Assembly (NCBI GenBank): GCA_910579675.1
Contig: CAJTUF010000014.1
Coordinates: 20,481-84,480 of the forward strand
Direction of reading: 5' to 3'
Length of the DNA: 64,000 nucleotides
From: an uncultured Muribaculaceae bacterium
GTDB taxonomy: Bacteria; Bacteroidota; Bacteroidia; Bacteroidales; Muribaculaceae
Positions 27,749 through 37,196 of this stretch are shown here, in pieces; within the stretch, counting starts at the first letter, position 1; each line of letters begins with the position of its first letter. A program made the position numbers and the translations under genes. The notes beneath the pieces are model-generated. The model saw nothing but the letters and a program-made list of their open reading frames with translations, was not told where the DNA came from and searched no databases.

Positions 27749-28249
27749 TCACCGGGCTCCGGGGCGGAACGAGCCGCCTGCCGGGCGTGGTGGAGTAGTA
27801 GCAGGTGGGGTTGAATTATTACCTCCCGGGCGCACTGTCGCACCGGGTCGAAGCACAGGCAATCCTGAACCTCCGACTACAGGGCCGGGACCGGTAGGAT
27901 AGGGCCTCACAGTGCCTGCCGGAGGCACTACAGGCCGTGTGGGAAGAGGTGTCGGACGGTTTACCGGTATGCCCGGACGCATGGGTGGGCGAGGAGGAGG
28001 TGTTGTCCATCCAGGGGCGCCGATGCCCCATGCGGGGACACCGGCAATACCGCCGCTCCAGAAAGGTGGGTAGACGCCATCATCCCAAAAGCCAGTAATC
28101 GGGGTGCTCACCCCAACACCAATGTTTACTCCGGGCACAGGCGACATATTGAGCGACGTATCGAGCATCGGATCGCAACCGGCCATGACTATCATTGCAG
28201 TCAGGCCTGCTGTGGCCGCCATTATATTATATAGTTTCGCGGTTTTCAT
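27749..28249 (-). CDS. Pro/Gly-rich lipoprotein of unknown function
   Basis: A 166-residue lipoprotein. The signal peptide ends in VMAGC with the lipidated Cys at 25, followed by DPM (an Asp at +2). Residues 26-80 are Gly/Val/Trp-rich. From about 80 to the end it is dominated by Pro, Gly, Arg and Thr (runs such as TTPPPRPPMRPG), with no secondary-structure promise and no recognisable domain. Probably an unstructured envelope or surface tail. It is divergent from an outer-membrane barrel whose C-terminal tail is also Gly/Pro/His-rich. I do not recognise the family. Confidence 0.65.
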   Translation of the reverse strand: MKTAKLYNIMAATAGLTAMIVMAGCDPMLDTSLNMSPVPGVNIGVGVSTPITGFWDDGVYPPFWSGGIAGVPAWGIGAPGWTTPPPRPPMRPGIPVNRPTPLPTRPVVPPAGTVRPYPTGPGPVVGGSGLPVLRPGATVRPGGNNSTPPATTPPRPAGGSFRPGAR

Positions 28250-28445
28250 AGTGGTAGGTGACTTTAGTGTGTCTTTATATTATAATGGTTGACAGGGATT
28301 AAAAGTTGTTTATCCCGATCAAAAACTTTTCCAAGGGGAAATAAATTCGCATCGGCCGTTAAACCTTTCCACGCTCTATCAGTCAAAACTATCGACATCC
28401 ATTACAATTTTTAAGTTAAAAACCACTTATTAACCCACAACAACC

Positions 28446-31301
28446 ATGGCAACAGCTCAACATCTAAGCCGTGTAGCGGCACTCCTGCTCGCGGCGGTGA
28501 TGACTTCTCTCTCCTGTCTTGCTTATAACATTACCGGCTATGTGGTCGACCCTGAGGGCGAGATGCTACCGCAAGCGTCGATCCGACTCATCAAGGCCGC
28601 AAAAGACTCCACTTACATCGGCGGTGTCACCACCAATCTCGATGGATTCTTCTCTCTGACAAATGTAAAGAACGGCAAATACGTCGTTGAAATAAGCTAC
28701 ATAGGCTATGAGCCGGCTAAGCGCGACGTCATAGTCAAGGGCTCGAATGTGAAACTCGACTCCATACGCCTCAGCGAAGGTGGCATAGCCCTCCGCGAGG
28801 TCATGGTGACGGGTGTCAGAACTCCGGTAAAGGTGATGGAAGACACGGTGGAATACGATGCCGGTGCTTACAAAACACAACCCAACGCCGTGGTTGAAGA
28901 CCTCCTCAAGCGACTGCCTGGCGTTGAGGTGGCCGACGACGGTTCCATCACTGCCAATGGCAAGACTGTGAGCAAAATCCTGCTCGATGGCGAAGAATTT
29001 TTCAGTGATGATCCTAAAGTGGCATCGAAAAACCTCCCGGTTGAGATGATCCAGAAGCTGCAGGTGGTTGACCGCAAGAGCGATCTCGCTCGAATGACCG
29101 GTGTCGACGACGGCGAAGACGAGACGGTGATAAACCTCACCGTTAAACCCGGCATGAAAAACGGTTGGTTTGGAACGATGGAGGGCGGATATGGTACCGA
29201 CGACAGGTATAAGGGCACCTTCAATGTCAACCGACTCTGGGGCGACAACCAAAGCATCACCTTGCTTGGCAATTTCAACAACGTCAATGAAGAGGGCTTT
29301 ACCGACTCAAACGGCAGCCGTTTCCGCCGATGGGGTGGCAACAGCGGCATCAACACCACTCAGAGCTTCGGCCTCAACTTCAATGTGGGCAACAAACAGA
29401 TTTTCCGCGCCGGTGGCAGCGTGATCTACAGCCACTCCGACCGCAACACTCTCACATCGAGCGAACGCACCAATAAGCTCAACGATGTGACTAAATATGA
29501 ATCGTCGGCTTCCGACAAAACCAACAAGAGCAACAATGTGAGAGGCGATTTCCGCATACAGTGGAAACCCGACTCCTTCAACACCCTCGAAGTTCGACCC
29601 AACTTCTCGCTCAACTACTCCGATACATGGAGCACCGACTCTACCCTCCGCCGCGACATTAACAATGCAAATGTCAACCGCAACTTCTCCACCGACTCAA
29701 GCAATGGCCACTCATTCTCGGGAGGTGTAAGGCTCATCTACAACCATAACTTCCGCCGCCGCAAGGGTCGTTCATTTTCTGTAATGGCCAACTACAGCCA
29801 CACCAATACCGAAGAGGACGAAAACGCCTACAACGAAATTTTCTACTGGAAGCGCCTGCCTTCGCTCCTCAACGACTCCACCGACATCTACGACCAGATT
29901 TTCGACAATCATACCTGGAACGACAACGTCGTTGCACGGCTGAGCTGGACCGAACCGCTCGGAGATGTAAAAAACGGCAACTTCCTCACTCTCAGCTACC
30001 GGATGCAGTATCGCTGGAACAATGCCGACAAGCTCGTCTACGACCATCCGGTGATTTGGCCCGACGGCACCATCGGGCGCCCGTCGATCGACTACTCCCA
30101 ATTGATACTCAACGACACTCTCTCCAACCGCTTCCGCAACGACTACTTCAATCAGGAGATAAGTTTCGGCTTCAGGAAGGTCACCTCGGTCTACAACCTC
30201 AATGTAGGCGTCAACGTGGTGCCGCAGATGAGCCGCAGCCGTGACCTGATCATCGCCGAGCGCAACATACCGGCGCGCTGGGTGTGGAATTTCGCTCCTT
30301 TCCTCCGCTACCGCCACCGCTTCACCAAGACCATGAACCTGCAGGCCGATTACCGTGGACGCTCATCGCAGCCGTCGCTCACCCAATTGCAGCCGGTGCC
30401 CGACACCTCCGACCCTCTGCGCATAGTTGTGGGTAATCCAAACCTCGATCCATCCTATACCCACAACCTCAACATACGCTTCAACGACTTCAACGGCATG
30501 GCCCAACGCTCGTTCATGACAATGCTTAACATCTCGATGACTCAAAACAGCATCGTGAGCCGCACATATACCAACGAGCTCGGCGCCCAGACACTGACCT
30601 ACGAGAATGTGTCGGGAGTGTGGAGCGGACGGTTTATGGGTATGTTCAGCCAGCCTCTCCGCAACAAATACTGGAGCGTGAGCGCCAACGCATTCATCAA
30701 CCTCAACCGCTCTGTGGGCTTTATCAACAACGAGCGCAATGCCTCTCTCTCCACCATGATCAATTTCATGCCCGGCATCGCTTTCCGCCCCGAAAATCTT
30801 GAGTTTGAACTGCGACCCCGCTATTCCTACCAGACATCAAGCAACTCGGTGAGCAGTGGCCGCAACAACTCCAATCCCGATCTCCACTCTTACGGTGGAT
30901 CGTTCCGCGCCTACTGGTACATGCCCTTCGGGCTTACTCTGTCAAGCGATCTCTCGTATACCGCCACTTCGGGTTACGGTACAGGATACGACAAAAACGA
31001 ATGGATCTGGAATGCTTCGATATCCTACCAGACCCTGCGCGACAAGAGCCTCACATTCAGCATCAAGGGCTACGACCTACTCCATCAGCGCAAATCTGTT
31101 TCCTATCAGTCGCTCGCCGAGTACGACCTTACAAGCCGTGTCAACTCCCTCACACGCTACTTCATGGCAACTGTGGCATGGCGCTTCAACACTGTCGGCA
31201 AGGGTGCCCGCACTCAGGGTATGGGCGACGGCCCCGGCGGTTTCGGTCCTCCTCACGGAGGTGGCCGCCACGGAGGCGGTGGCCCCGGACGACACTTCTG
31301 A
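28446..31301 (+). CDS. CarboxypepD_reg-like / outer-membrane beta-barrel protein
   Basis: A 951-residue outer-membrane protein. A signal peptide (about 1-26) leads to a carboxypeptidase-regulatory-like beta-sandwich (about 28-108, YNITGYVVDPEGEMLPQASI start and NGKYVVEISYIGYEP end), a plug region (about 115-235, VEDLLKRLPGVEV, GKTVSKILLDGEEFF) and a long barrel with Tyr/Asn/Arg-rich strands. The last about 35 residues are Gly/Pro/His-rich, ending in HF. The fold is that of the TonB-dependent/OMP_b-brl families. No SusD partner is next to it, so a glycan-uptake role is not supported. The 196-base region upstream, shared with the divergent lipoprotein gene, has no recognisable promoter motif. 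Confidence 0.85.
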   Translation: MATAQHLSRVAALLLAAVMTSLSCLAYNITGYVVDPEGEMLPQASIRLIKAAKDSTYIGGVTTNLDGFFSLTNVKNGKYVVEISYIGYEPAKRDVIVKGSNVKLDSIRLSEGGIALREVMVTGVRTPVKVMEDTVEYDAGAYKTQPNAVVEDLLKRLPGVEVADDGSITANGKTVSKILLDGEEFFSDDPKVASKNLPVEMIQKLQVVDRKSDLARMTGVDDGEDETVINLTVKPGMKNGWFGTMEGGYGTDDRYKGTFNVNRLWGDNQSITLLGNFNNVNEEGFTDSNGSRFRRWGGNSGINTTQSFGLNFNVGNKQIFRAGGSVIYSHSDRNTLTSSERTNKLNDVTKYESSASDKTNKSNNVRGDFRIQWKPDSFNTLEVRPNFSLNYSDTWSTDSTLRRDINNANVNRNFSTDSSNGHSFSGGVRLIYNHNFRRRKGRSFSVMANYSHTNTEEDENAYNEIFYWKRLPSLLNDSTDIYDQIFDNHTWNDNVVARLSWTEPLGDVKNGNFLTLSYRMQYRWNNADKLVYDHPVIWPDGTIGRPSIDYSQLILNDTLSNRFRNDYFNQEISFGFRKVTSVYNLNVGVNVVPQMSRSRDLIIAERNIPARWVWNFAPFLRYRHRFTKTMNLQADYRGRSSQPSLTQLQPVPDTSDPLRIVVGNPNLDPSYTHNLNIRFNDFNGMAQRSFMTMLNISMTQNSIVSRTYTNELGAQTLTYENVSGVWSGRFMGMFSQPLRNKYWSVSANAFINLNRSVGFINNERNASLSTMINFMPGIAFRPENLEFELRPRYSYQTSSNSVSSGRNNSNPDLHSYGGSFRAYWYMPFGLTLSSDLSYTATSGYGTGYDKNEWIWNASISYQTLRDKSLTFSIKGYDLLHQRKSVSYQSLAEYDLTSRVNSLTRYFMATVAWRFNTVGKGARTQGMGDGPGGFGPPHGGGRHGGGGPGRHF

Positions 31302-31416
31302 TCCAATCATCCAATCGACGGTCGGCTCCAACAGCCGGCCGTTGATCTGTTTTATGCCGAACATGATGAGCGGCGGCGGCGTTATAGTGATACAATCATC
31401 AACATTCATCTCCGCC

Positions 31417-32730
31417 ATGACTACAATTGCAAGCGTAATTCCAACTCATCAGGTCGCCAACTGGCTTCTGGGCCATGTCGACTCTATACTCGACACCATA
31501 GGACTCAGCCACGACCCCACTATTCAGGAAATCATTTATGTGGCCATAATCACTGTCTTAGCCCTCGCGCTGGGTTGGCTTGTGAGAGCTGCGATACTCT
31601 ACACCACCCGTAAGATAGTCAACCGCTATCACACCGACGCAGCCAAGCAGCTGCTCGATCAGCATGTACTCGCGACCTGTAGCAACATAGTGCCGCCTTT
31701 GGTTGTAATGGCCTTGATTCCATTTGCTTTCGATGGCGATTCGCTACTGAGCAAGGTGTTCATGAAGGTGCTGATTATCTGGACCATCATTGTAGTATCG
31801 CTGAGCGTGGCCGCCGTGCTTCGCTACTGCTGGGCCCGTTTTGATCACCGCAACAACACCAAAAATCTCCCCTTGCAGGGCATCCTCAACGTAAGCATCG
31901 GCCTGGTATGGATTATAGCTACCATCATTGCCGTTTCGGTGCTTGTCGACAAGTCGCCCGCAGTACTGCTCACTGGCCTCGGTGCATTTGCTGCCGCTTT
32001 GATGTTGATATTCAAAGACAGCATACTCGGCTTCGTGGCCGGCATTCAGCTCAGTCAAAACGATATGCTCAGGGTAGGCGACTGGATTGTGGTGCCCTCA
32101 ACTATTGCCAATGGCATAGTGGTCGATGTGAGCCTCACTGCCGTAAAGGTGCAGAACTGGGATAATACCATCGTCACCCTTCCCCCTTACACCCTCGTAA
32201 GCACATCATTTCAAAACTGGCGAGGGATGACAGATGCCGGATGGCGACTTATCTCGCGCAACTTCTATTTCGACACCGACTCGATCAAGGCCCTCTCCGA
32301 CGAAATGATCGACAGCGTGAGCGATCTGCCAGGCATCAAGGAGTTTGTGGCCAAAGTCAAGGCCGACGGTATAAAGTATGACCCCGGGGTGGCATGTGTC
32401 AACGGTACTCTCGCCACAAATCTCGGCCTCTTCCGCGCCTATATGTGCTATTACCTCCTCCATCATCCCCTGGTGGCCACAGACCAGCAGATTCTTGTCA
32501 ACCTCACAGCTCCGTCGCCTGAAGGCATGCCCCTGCAGATCTACTGCTACACCACCACGGCATGGACTGCCTACGAGGCCGTGCAGAGCGAAATATTCGA
32601 GCATATAGCTCTTATGTGTCCACGATTCGGGCTCCGCGCCTCCTCGGCCGACTACTGCGAAGTCAATATGCAGCATCCGGCCCAACTGCAGCAGAGTCAG
32701 CAGGTCGCACCCGCCGCTCCTAAAGCATGA
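31417..32730 (+). CDS. YbdG-type mechanosensitive ion channel
   Basis: A 437-residue MscS-superfamily channel. Five or so hydrophobic segments precede the pore helix and beta domain; GLGAFAAALMLIFKDSILGFVAG and VQNWDNTIVTLPPYTLVSTSFQNW are close to the E. coli YbdG pattern. It releases solutes when membrane tension rises. The start is uncertain: ATG 31417 gives a family-like N terminus, but ATGs at 31354, 31363 and 31366 would add about 20 residues. The C terminus is Gln/Pro/Ala-rich. It is 115 bases downstream of the barrel gene, with no clear terminator between. Confidence 0.85.
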   Translation: MTTIASVIPTHQVANWLLGHVDSILDTIGLSHDPTIQEIIYVAIITVLALALGWLVRAAILYTTRKIVNRYHTDAAKQLLDQHVLATCSNIVPPLVVMALIPFAFDGDSLLSKVFMKVLIIWTIIVVSLSVAAVLRYCWARFDHRNNTKNLPLQGILNVSIGLVWIIATIIAVSVLVDKSPAVLLTGLGAFAAALMLIFKDSILGFVAGIQLSQNDMLRVGDWIVVPSTIANGIVVDVSLTAVKVQNWDNTIVTLPPYTLVSTSFQNWRGMTDAGWRLISRNFYFDTDSIKALSDEMIDSVSDLPGIKEFVAKVKADGIKYDPGVACVNGTLATNLGLFRAYMCYYLLHHPLVATDQQILVNLTAPSPEGMPLQIYCYTTTAWTAYEAVQSEIFEHIALMCPRFGLRASSADYCEVNMQHPAQLQQSQQVAPAAPKA

Positions 32731-32757
32731 TGGTGAGCCTTAACTCGCCAAAATATG

Positions 32758-32796
32758 TTAGCTATTTGTATCGTCTTGAGCGGTACAAATAGCTAA
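32758..32796 (+). promoter_or_regulatory. Inverted repeat overlapping a promoter (operator candidate)
   Basis: Left arm TTAGCTATTTGTATCG (32758-32773) and right arm CGGTACAAATAGCTAA (32781-32796), one mismatch over 16 positions, spacer seven. The right arm runs into the -7 element TAATTTTG (32794-32801), and the left arm contains a TTTG (32765-32768). An RNA hairpin is possible, but the overlap with promoter elements favours an operator for a dimeric repressor or activator. Confidence 0.6.
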
Positions 32797-32801
32797 TTTT
32801 G
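32794..32801 (+). promoter_or_regulatory. -7 element for the TPR/M3/TonB receptor run
   Basis: TAATTTTG fits TAnnTTTG, 76 bases before the ATG at 32878. The TTTG at 32765 lies 25 bases upstream, a little more than the usual -33 spacing. Confidence 0.55.
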
Positions 32802-32877
32802 CATATCCAATCAGCTCAACGGAAAGTGTGGCATGGTTTTTGTGTCCTTCCACCGATGAGCAAAAACCGATACCAGT

Positions 32878-35103
32878 ATGCCCATCGACCACAAGACCAT
32901 ACATAATCTCTCCGCCTCAGTTGCCTCTCCGCTTGCCGAAAGACGCATAGCAGAAGCCCTTGCCAATCTTGAAGCCTTTGCCGGAGCAGCCTCCTCCCCT
33001 TTTAACACCCGCGAGCGCATCACTGCCCTTGCCGACAGCTATGCCATGCTGTCGCGATTTCTCATCGACGGAGTGTCAGATCCACACCGCGAAGAGATAG
33101 CGGCAGATATCGCTGCCGAAGCATCGGCCATAAATGCAGCCATCGAGCGTGATGCTTTGGCCGCATGCGACGACCCATCGCTCTATATGTCGACCCTGCG
33201 GTTCGAGCGCACCCGACCGGAGGAATCCATAGCGGCACTTATCAAAGCCTATGCCGAAGCGTCAGCAACTCCCGACATACCCTTAGCCACTACCGAGAGC
33301 ATGGCTCAGCGGATTTTCAACCGCTTGTGGGTCACTTTCCCTCTCACAGCTTCCGACGCCGAAGCTGTCCATGCCGCCGTGGCATCGGCCACCACGAGGA
33401 TTCCCGACCATGCACGCATCCTTCTCATAGGTTCATTGATGCTCGGGGCTCTCCGCTTTTTCGATCAGCGCCGCGCTGTGATTCTGGCCGACACCTACCG
33501 TATCAATAACTCTACGCCCCTTGGAGCTGTGGCTCTCGCAGCTTTGGTACTTGTGCTGGCAGCTGCCCCTGTCCATGCTTCCGGCCACCGCAAGCTGAGG
33601 GCAGCTCTGGATGCGCTGTCGGATGTGCCGACAGTGGCCGCCGATACGCGCATGGCTTTCATGCAGCTCATCCGCTCGCGCGACACCGAGCGTGTGAGCC
33701 GAAAGCTCACCGACGATCTTCTGCCCGGCATTATGAAGCTCCGGCCCGACATCGACCGCCGCATGCGCGACCTCGACAAAAACGAGGCCGCACCATTTGA
33801 TGAGTCTGGTGAGCTCAACCCCGAGTGGGAGGATATGTTTGAGAAGAGCGGCCTCGGCGACAAGCTGCGCGAGCTCAATGAGCTCCAGAGCGAAGGCGCC
33901 GATGTGATGATGGCCACTATGGGTGGATTGAAAGACTTCTCTTTCTTCAACGACCCCGCCAATTGGTTTCTACCGTTCTATGCCTCCCATTCAGCCGCCT
34001 CTGGCTCCGGTGTGGCACAGCTGTCGGGTGCTATCGAGGGATTGCCCATGATGTGTGACGGCGACAAATATTCGCTCGTTCTCTTTGCTGCACGTATGGG
34101 GGGCAATCTGATGGGGGCCGGACTATCGGCCCACCTCGATGAGCAGGAGCGACAATGGCGCGAACTGCGCCGCACCGATATCGACGGCGATGCCAAGGCC
34201 TGCGCCGATGCTGCCAATTCATTTGTTCAGAATGTGTACCGGTTTTTCAAGCTCTTCAGGCGCAAGAACGAGTTTGTCGATCCTTTTGTCAAACCCATCA
34301 ATCCCCTCTCCACTCCCCTTCTGAGCCAGCATCTCGGATCTGATGCCGAAGCCCTCTCGATAGCCGCCGAATTTTATTTCAGGCGCGGCCACTACAGCGA
34401 GGCACTCCAGCTCTTCAACCGTATAGAGGAACTCACACCACCCTCGGCCGAGTTATATCAGAAGAAAGGCTATGTGCTGGAAATGACAGGCACTCCCGAC
34501 GATGCACTTGAAGCATACCATACCGCCGATCTCATCGACTCCGACAGTGTGTGGACCCTCCGCCGCATCGCTGCTCTGCTTGTCAGGACTGGCCGCCACT
34601 CCGATGCTCTCTCATTCTTTGACCGAATTGAAGCCATAAAGCCCGACCGCCGGACCGACATAATGGCCCGCGCACGCTGCCTGATGGAGCTCAAGCGCCA
34701 CACTGATGCTCTGGCCCAACTGTATAAATCTGATTTTCTCAAGCCCGACCGGCCTGACACTCTGCGACTCATGGTGAGATGCCAGCTCATCGTGGGCGAT
34801 GCGGCTAAAGCACGCGCGTCGGCCGACCGGCTTAAAACTATTGCTGTCGGTTCCGCCACCGATCCTTACGACAATATCCTCCTCGGACTTGCCTGCATGG
34901 CCCTCGGCGACCTGCGTGGCGCAGTAGCAGCCTATACCGACTTTATTTCGGGTAGCGATTTCGACACCGCTCCATTTATTGCGGCCATGCGCGCCGAACG
35001 CCCTGTAATGGAGCGTATCGGAGCCTCGCCGCTCACCATCAACATAATCACCGAAGCCGCCCTGACTGAGTCGTCGCGCCGAGGTTCATCTATAAACAAA
35101 TGA
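32878..35103 (+). CDS. Large uncharacterised TPR protein
   Basis: A 741-residue protein without signal peptide or membrane segment, so probably cytosolic. Residues 1-300 are helical and Ala-rich with no domain I recognise. Residues about 300-470 carry charged stretches (ENEAAPFDE-like and LNPEWEDMFEKSGLGDKLRELNELQ). Residues about 485-640 contain at least four TPRs (HYSEALQLFNRIEELTPPS, DALEAYHTADLIDSDS, HSDALSFFDRIEAIKPD, HTDALAQLYKSDFLKPD). The stop overlaps the M3 peptidase start (ATGA), so the two are coupled. An adaptor role is likely; nothing shows what it binds. Confidence 0.7.
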   Translation: MPIDHKTIHNLSASVASPLAERRIAEALANLEAFAGAASSPFNTRERITALADSYAMLSRFLIDGVSDPHREEIAADIAAEASAINAAIERDALAACDDPSLYMSTLRFERTRPEESIAALIKAYAEASATPDIPLATTESMAQRIFNRLWVTFPLTASDAEAVHAAVASATTRIPDHARILLIGSLMLGALRFFDQRRAVILADTYRINNSTPLGAVALAALVLVLAAAPVHASGHRKLRAALDALSDVPTVAADTRMAFMQLIRSRDTERVSRKLTDDLLPGIMKLRPDIDRRMRDLDKNEAAPFDESGELNPEWEDMFEKSGLGDKLRELNELQSEGADVMMATMGGLKDFSFFNDPANWFLPFYASHSAASGSGVAQLSGAIEGLPMMCDGDKYSLVLFAARMGGNLMGAGLSAHLDEQERQWRELRRTDIDGDAKACADAANSFVQNVYRFFKLFRRKNEFVDPFVKPINPLSTPLLSQHLGSDAEALSIAAEFYFRRGHYSEALQLFNRIEELTPPSAELYQKKGYVLEMTGTPDDALEAYHTADLIDSDSVWTLRRIAALLVRTGRHSDALSFFDRIEAIKPDRRTDIMARARCLMELKRHTDALAQLYKSDFLKPDRPDTLRLMVRCQLIVGDAAKARASADRLKTIAVGSATDPYDNILLGLACMALGDLRGAVAAYTDFISGSDFDTAPFIAAMRAERPVMERIGASPLTINIITEAALTESSRRGSSINK

Positions 35104-37163
35104 CCACCCCAGATATCGAAAATCCCTTTTTTAAGCCATTTACGGAGAGCGAGGCAATCCCCTTTTCCCGCATTGACACCTCCCACTTTCTTCCTGCCAT
35201 ACGCCGTGGCATCGACCTACAGCTCAAGGAGTATGATGCTATAGCATCTTCACCCGAAGAGCCTACGGTCGAAAACACTCTTATGGCTCTCGAATACTCA
35301 GGCGCTGACCTTACAAGGGTGCTCGAAGTGTTTTACCCGATGACCTCGGCCATGCTCACCGATGAGTTGATGGCGATAGATGAGGAGGTAACCCCTCTCC
35401 TTACCACTCACAGCCTCGCTCTATGGCAAAACGAGAAGATATGGCAACGGATCAAATCGCTATATGACCGTCGTGAATCGCTCCGGCTCGACACCCCCAC
35501 TCTCCGCCTGCTCACCGACTATTACGAGGCATTTGTATCGGGAGGTGCAATGCTGGAGGCTACCGACAAAGCCCGCTTCAAAGAATTAGCCCACAAGCTG
35601 AGCGATCTTTCGCGCCGATATGGCGAGAATGTGGTAAAGGAGATGCGGGGGATGAAGCTCACAGGAGCGTCGCGCGACGAACTCGCCGGTATCCCCGACA
35701 ATATTCTCGCATCGGTCGAGGATATGCCCGACGGTAGTTGGACGCTTGCCATATCGCAACCGGTCTACATGGAGGTGATGCGCACCGCTTCCAACCGTGA
35801 CCTGCGCCATCGCCTCTACCTGCTATATAGCCGCCGCAATGCCGCCGGACCTTACTCCAACCTTGACATTGCAGCCGAGATTGCCCGCCTGCGCATGGAA
35901 CTGGCATTGCTTCTGGGATACCCCACAGCCGCACATAAAGCGGTAAGGAGGCGCATGGCAGGCACTCCCGAGCGCGTCATGGCTCTCCTTACCGATCTGC
36001 GCGACTCATATCGCACGGCGCTCGGACGCGAGATGGCCGAAATGGAGCAATGGGCCGGATATCAGATCCAACCATGGGACTATGCTTATCAGGCCCGCCT
36101 CCTGAAGGCCAATGCCTATGCCTTCGATGAGGACGCAATGAAGCCCTATCTCGAACTCGGCAATGTGGTGAAGGGTGTGATGGCAATGGCCGGCATACTG
36201 TATGGTGTGACCATGACTGAAATCACAGGCTCCGTCGACACCTATCATCCTGAGGTGAGAGTGTGGCGCGTGGAGCATCCCGATCGCGGGTTCCTCGGCC
36301 TGCTCTATCTCGACTTCTTTGCCCGCCCCACCAAGCAGCCGGGTGCGTGGATGACCGAGTTCAGAGGACAGATGAGGATGCCCGACGGTGCTGACCTCCG
36401 TCCATATGTCACCCTTGTGACCAACTTCACTCCCCCCGCCGACGGACCTACTGACGACGAGCCTGTGCTTCTTCGTCCGCGCGAGGCTGAGACCCTGCTC
36501 CACGAAACTGGCCACGCTCTCCATGCCCTGCTGTCGGATTGCCGTTATCCGGGTCAGGCAGGGACAAACGTGAAACGCGACTTTGTTGAGCTCCCCTCGC
36601 AGCTCAACGAGGCTTTTCTCACCCGAAAGGAATTTCTTGATGTTGCAGCCCGCCATTATCTAACTGGCGACCCCGTACCGACCGGAATGGTCGACGCCAT
36701 GCGTAAATCAGCCTCTTTTGGCGCGGCCTACCAGTGCTTCCGGCAACTCGGATTCGGTCTTGTCGATATGGCCTGGCACAGCATTGCCTCCGCCGCCGAA
36801 GCCGACATGGCCGCTGCCGACCCGATAGCATTTGAGCGCCGGGCCATGGAGTCGGTGAAGGTGTTTGACGAGCCTGATGGATGTGCCACCTCAGCTGCTT
36901 TCACCCATATCTTCTCGGGAGGCTACGCCGCCGGATATTACTCCTACAAGTGGGCCGAAGTGCTCGCAGCCGATGCTTTCGAGGCCATAGGCGGAAAGCC
37001 CGGCAGCAATGATGATCTGGATCTTGAAGCAGCCCGACGCTTTGCCGATTTCGTACTTAGCCGGGGCGACACCGACGATCCTGCCGGGCTCTACAGGCTG
37101 TTCAGAGGTCGCGATGCCGATCCTGCCGCCCTATTGCGCCGCGATTTTCCGGAAGAAGAATAA
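35100..37163 (+). CDS. M3 family metallopeptidase (Dcp/oligopeptidase A-like)
   Basis: A 687-residue zinc peptidase. The active site is H468-E-T-G-H472 followed by ALHALLSD, with the conserved FVELPSQLNEAF downstream supplying the third zinc ligand and the YKWAEVLAADAFEAI block near the end. It has no signal peptide and is cytosolic or exported by other means. It trims peptides. It begins ATTGACACC-like within the TPR gene's last codons (four-base overlap). Note that it follows the TPR protein and precedes a TonB-dependent receptor by 33 bases; a link to peptide uptake is possible but unproven. Confidence 0.92.
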   Translation: MTTPDIENPFFKPFTESEAIPFSRIDTSHFLPAIRRGIDLQLKEYDAIASSPEEPTVENTLMALEYSGADLTRVLEVFYPMTSAMLTDELMAIDEEVTPLLTTHSLALWQNEKIWQRIKSLYDRRESLRLDTPTLRLLTDYYEAFVSGGAMLEATDKARFKELAHKLSDLSRRYGENVVKEMRGMKLTGASRDELAGIPDNILASVEDMPDGSWTLAISQPVYMEVMRTASNRDLRHRLYLLYSRRNAAGPYSNLDIAAEIARLRMELALLLGYPTAAHKAVRRRMAGTPERVMALLTDLRDSYRTALGREMAEMEQWAGYQIQPWDYAYQARLLKANAYAFDEDAMKPYLELGNVVKGVMAMAGILYGVTMTEITGSVDTYHPEVRVWRVEHPDRGFLGLLYLDFFARPTKQPGAWMTEFRGQMRMPDGADLRPYVTLVTNFTPPADGPTDDEPVLLRPREAETLLHETGHALHALLSDCRYPGQAGTNVKRDFVELPSQLNEAFLTRKEFLDVAARHYLTGDPVPTGMVDAMRKSASFGAAYQCFRQLGFGLVDMAWHSIASAAEADMAAADPIAFERRAMESVKVFDEPDGCATSAAFTHIFSGGYAAGYYSYKWAEVLAADAFEAIGGKPGSNDDLDLEAARRFADFVLSRGDTDDPAGLYRLFRGRDADPAALLRRDFPEEE

Positions 37164-37196
37164 TAATAATCACGAGTCGGCGCCGTTAATAAGGTG

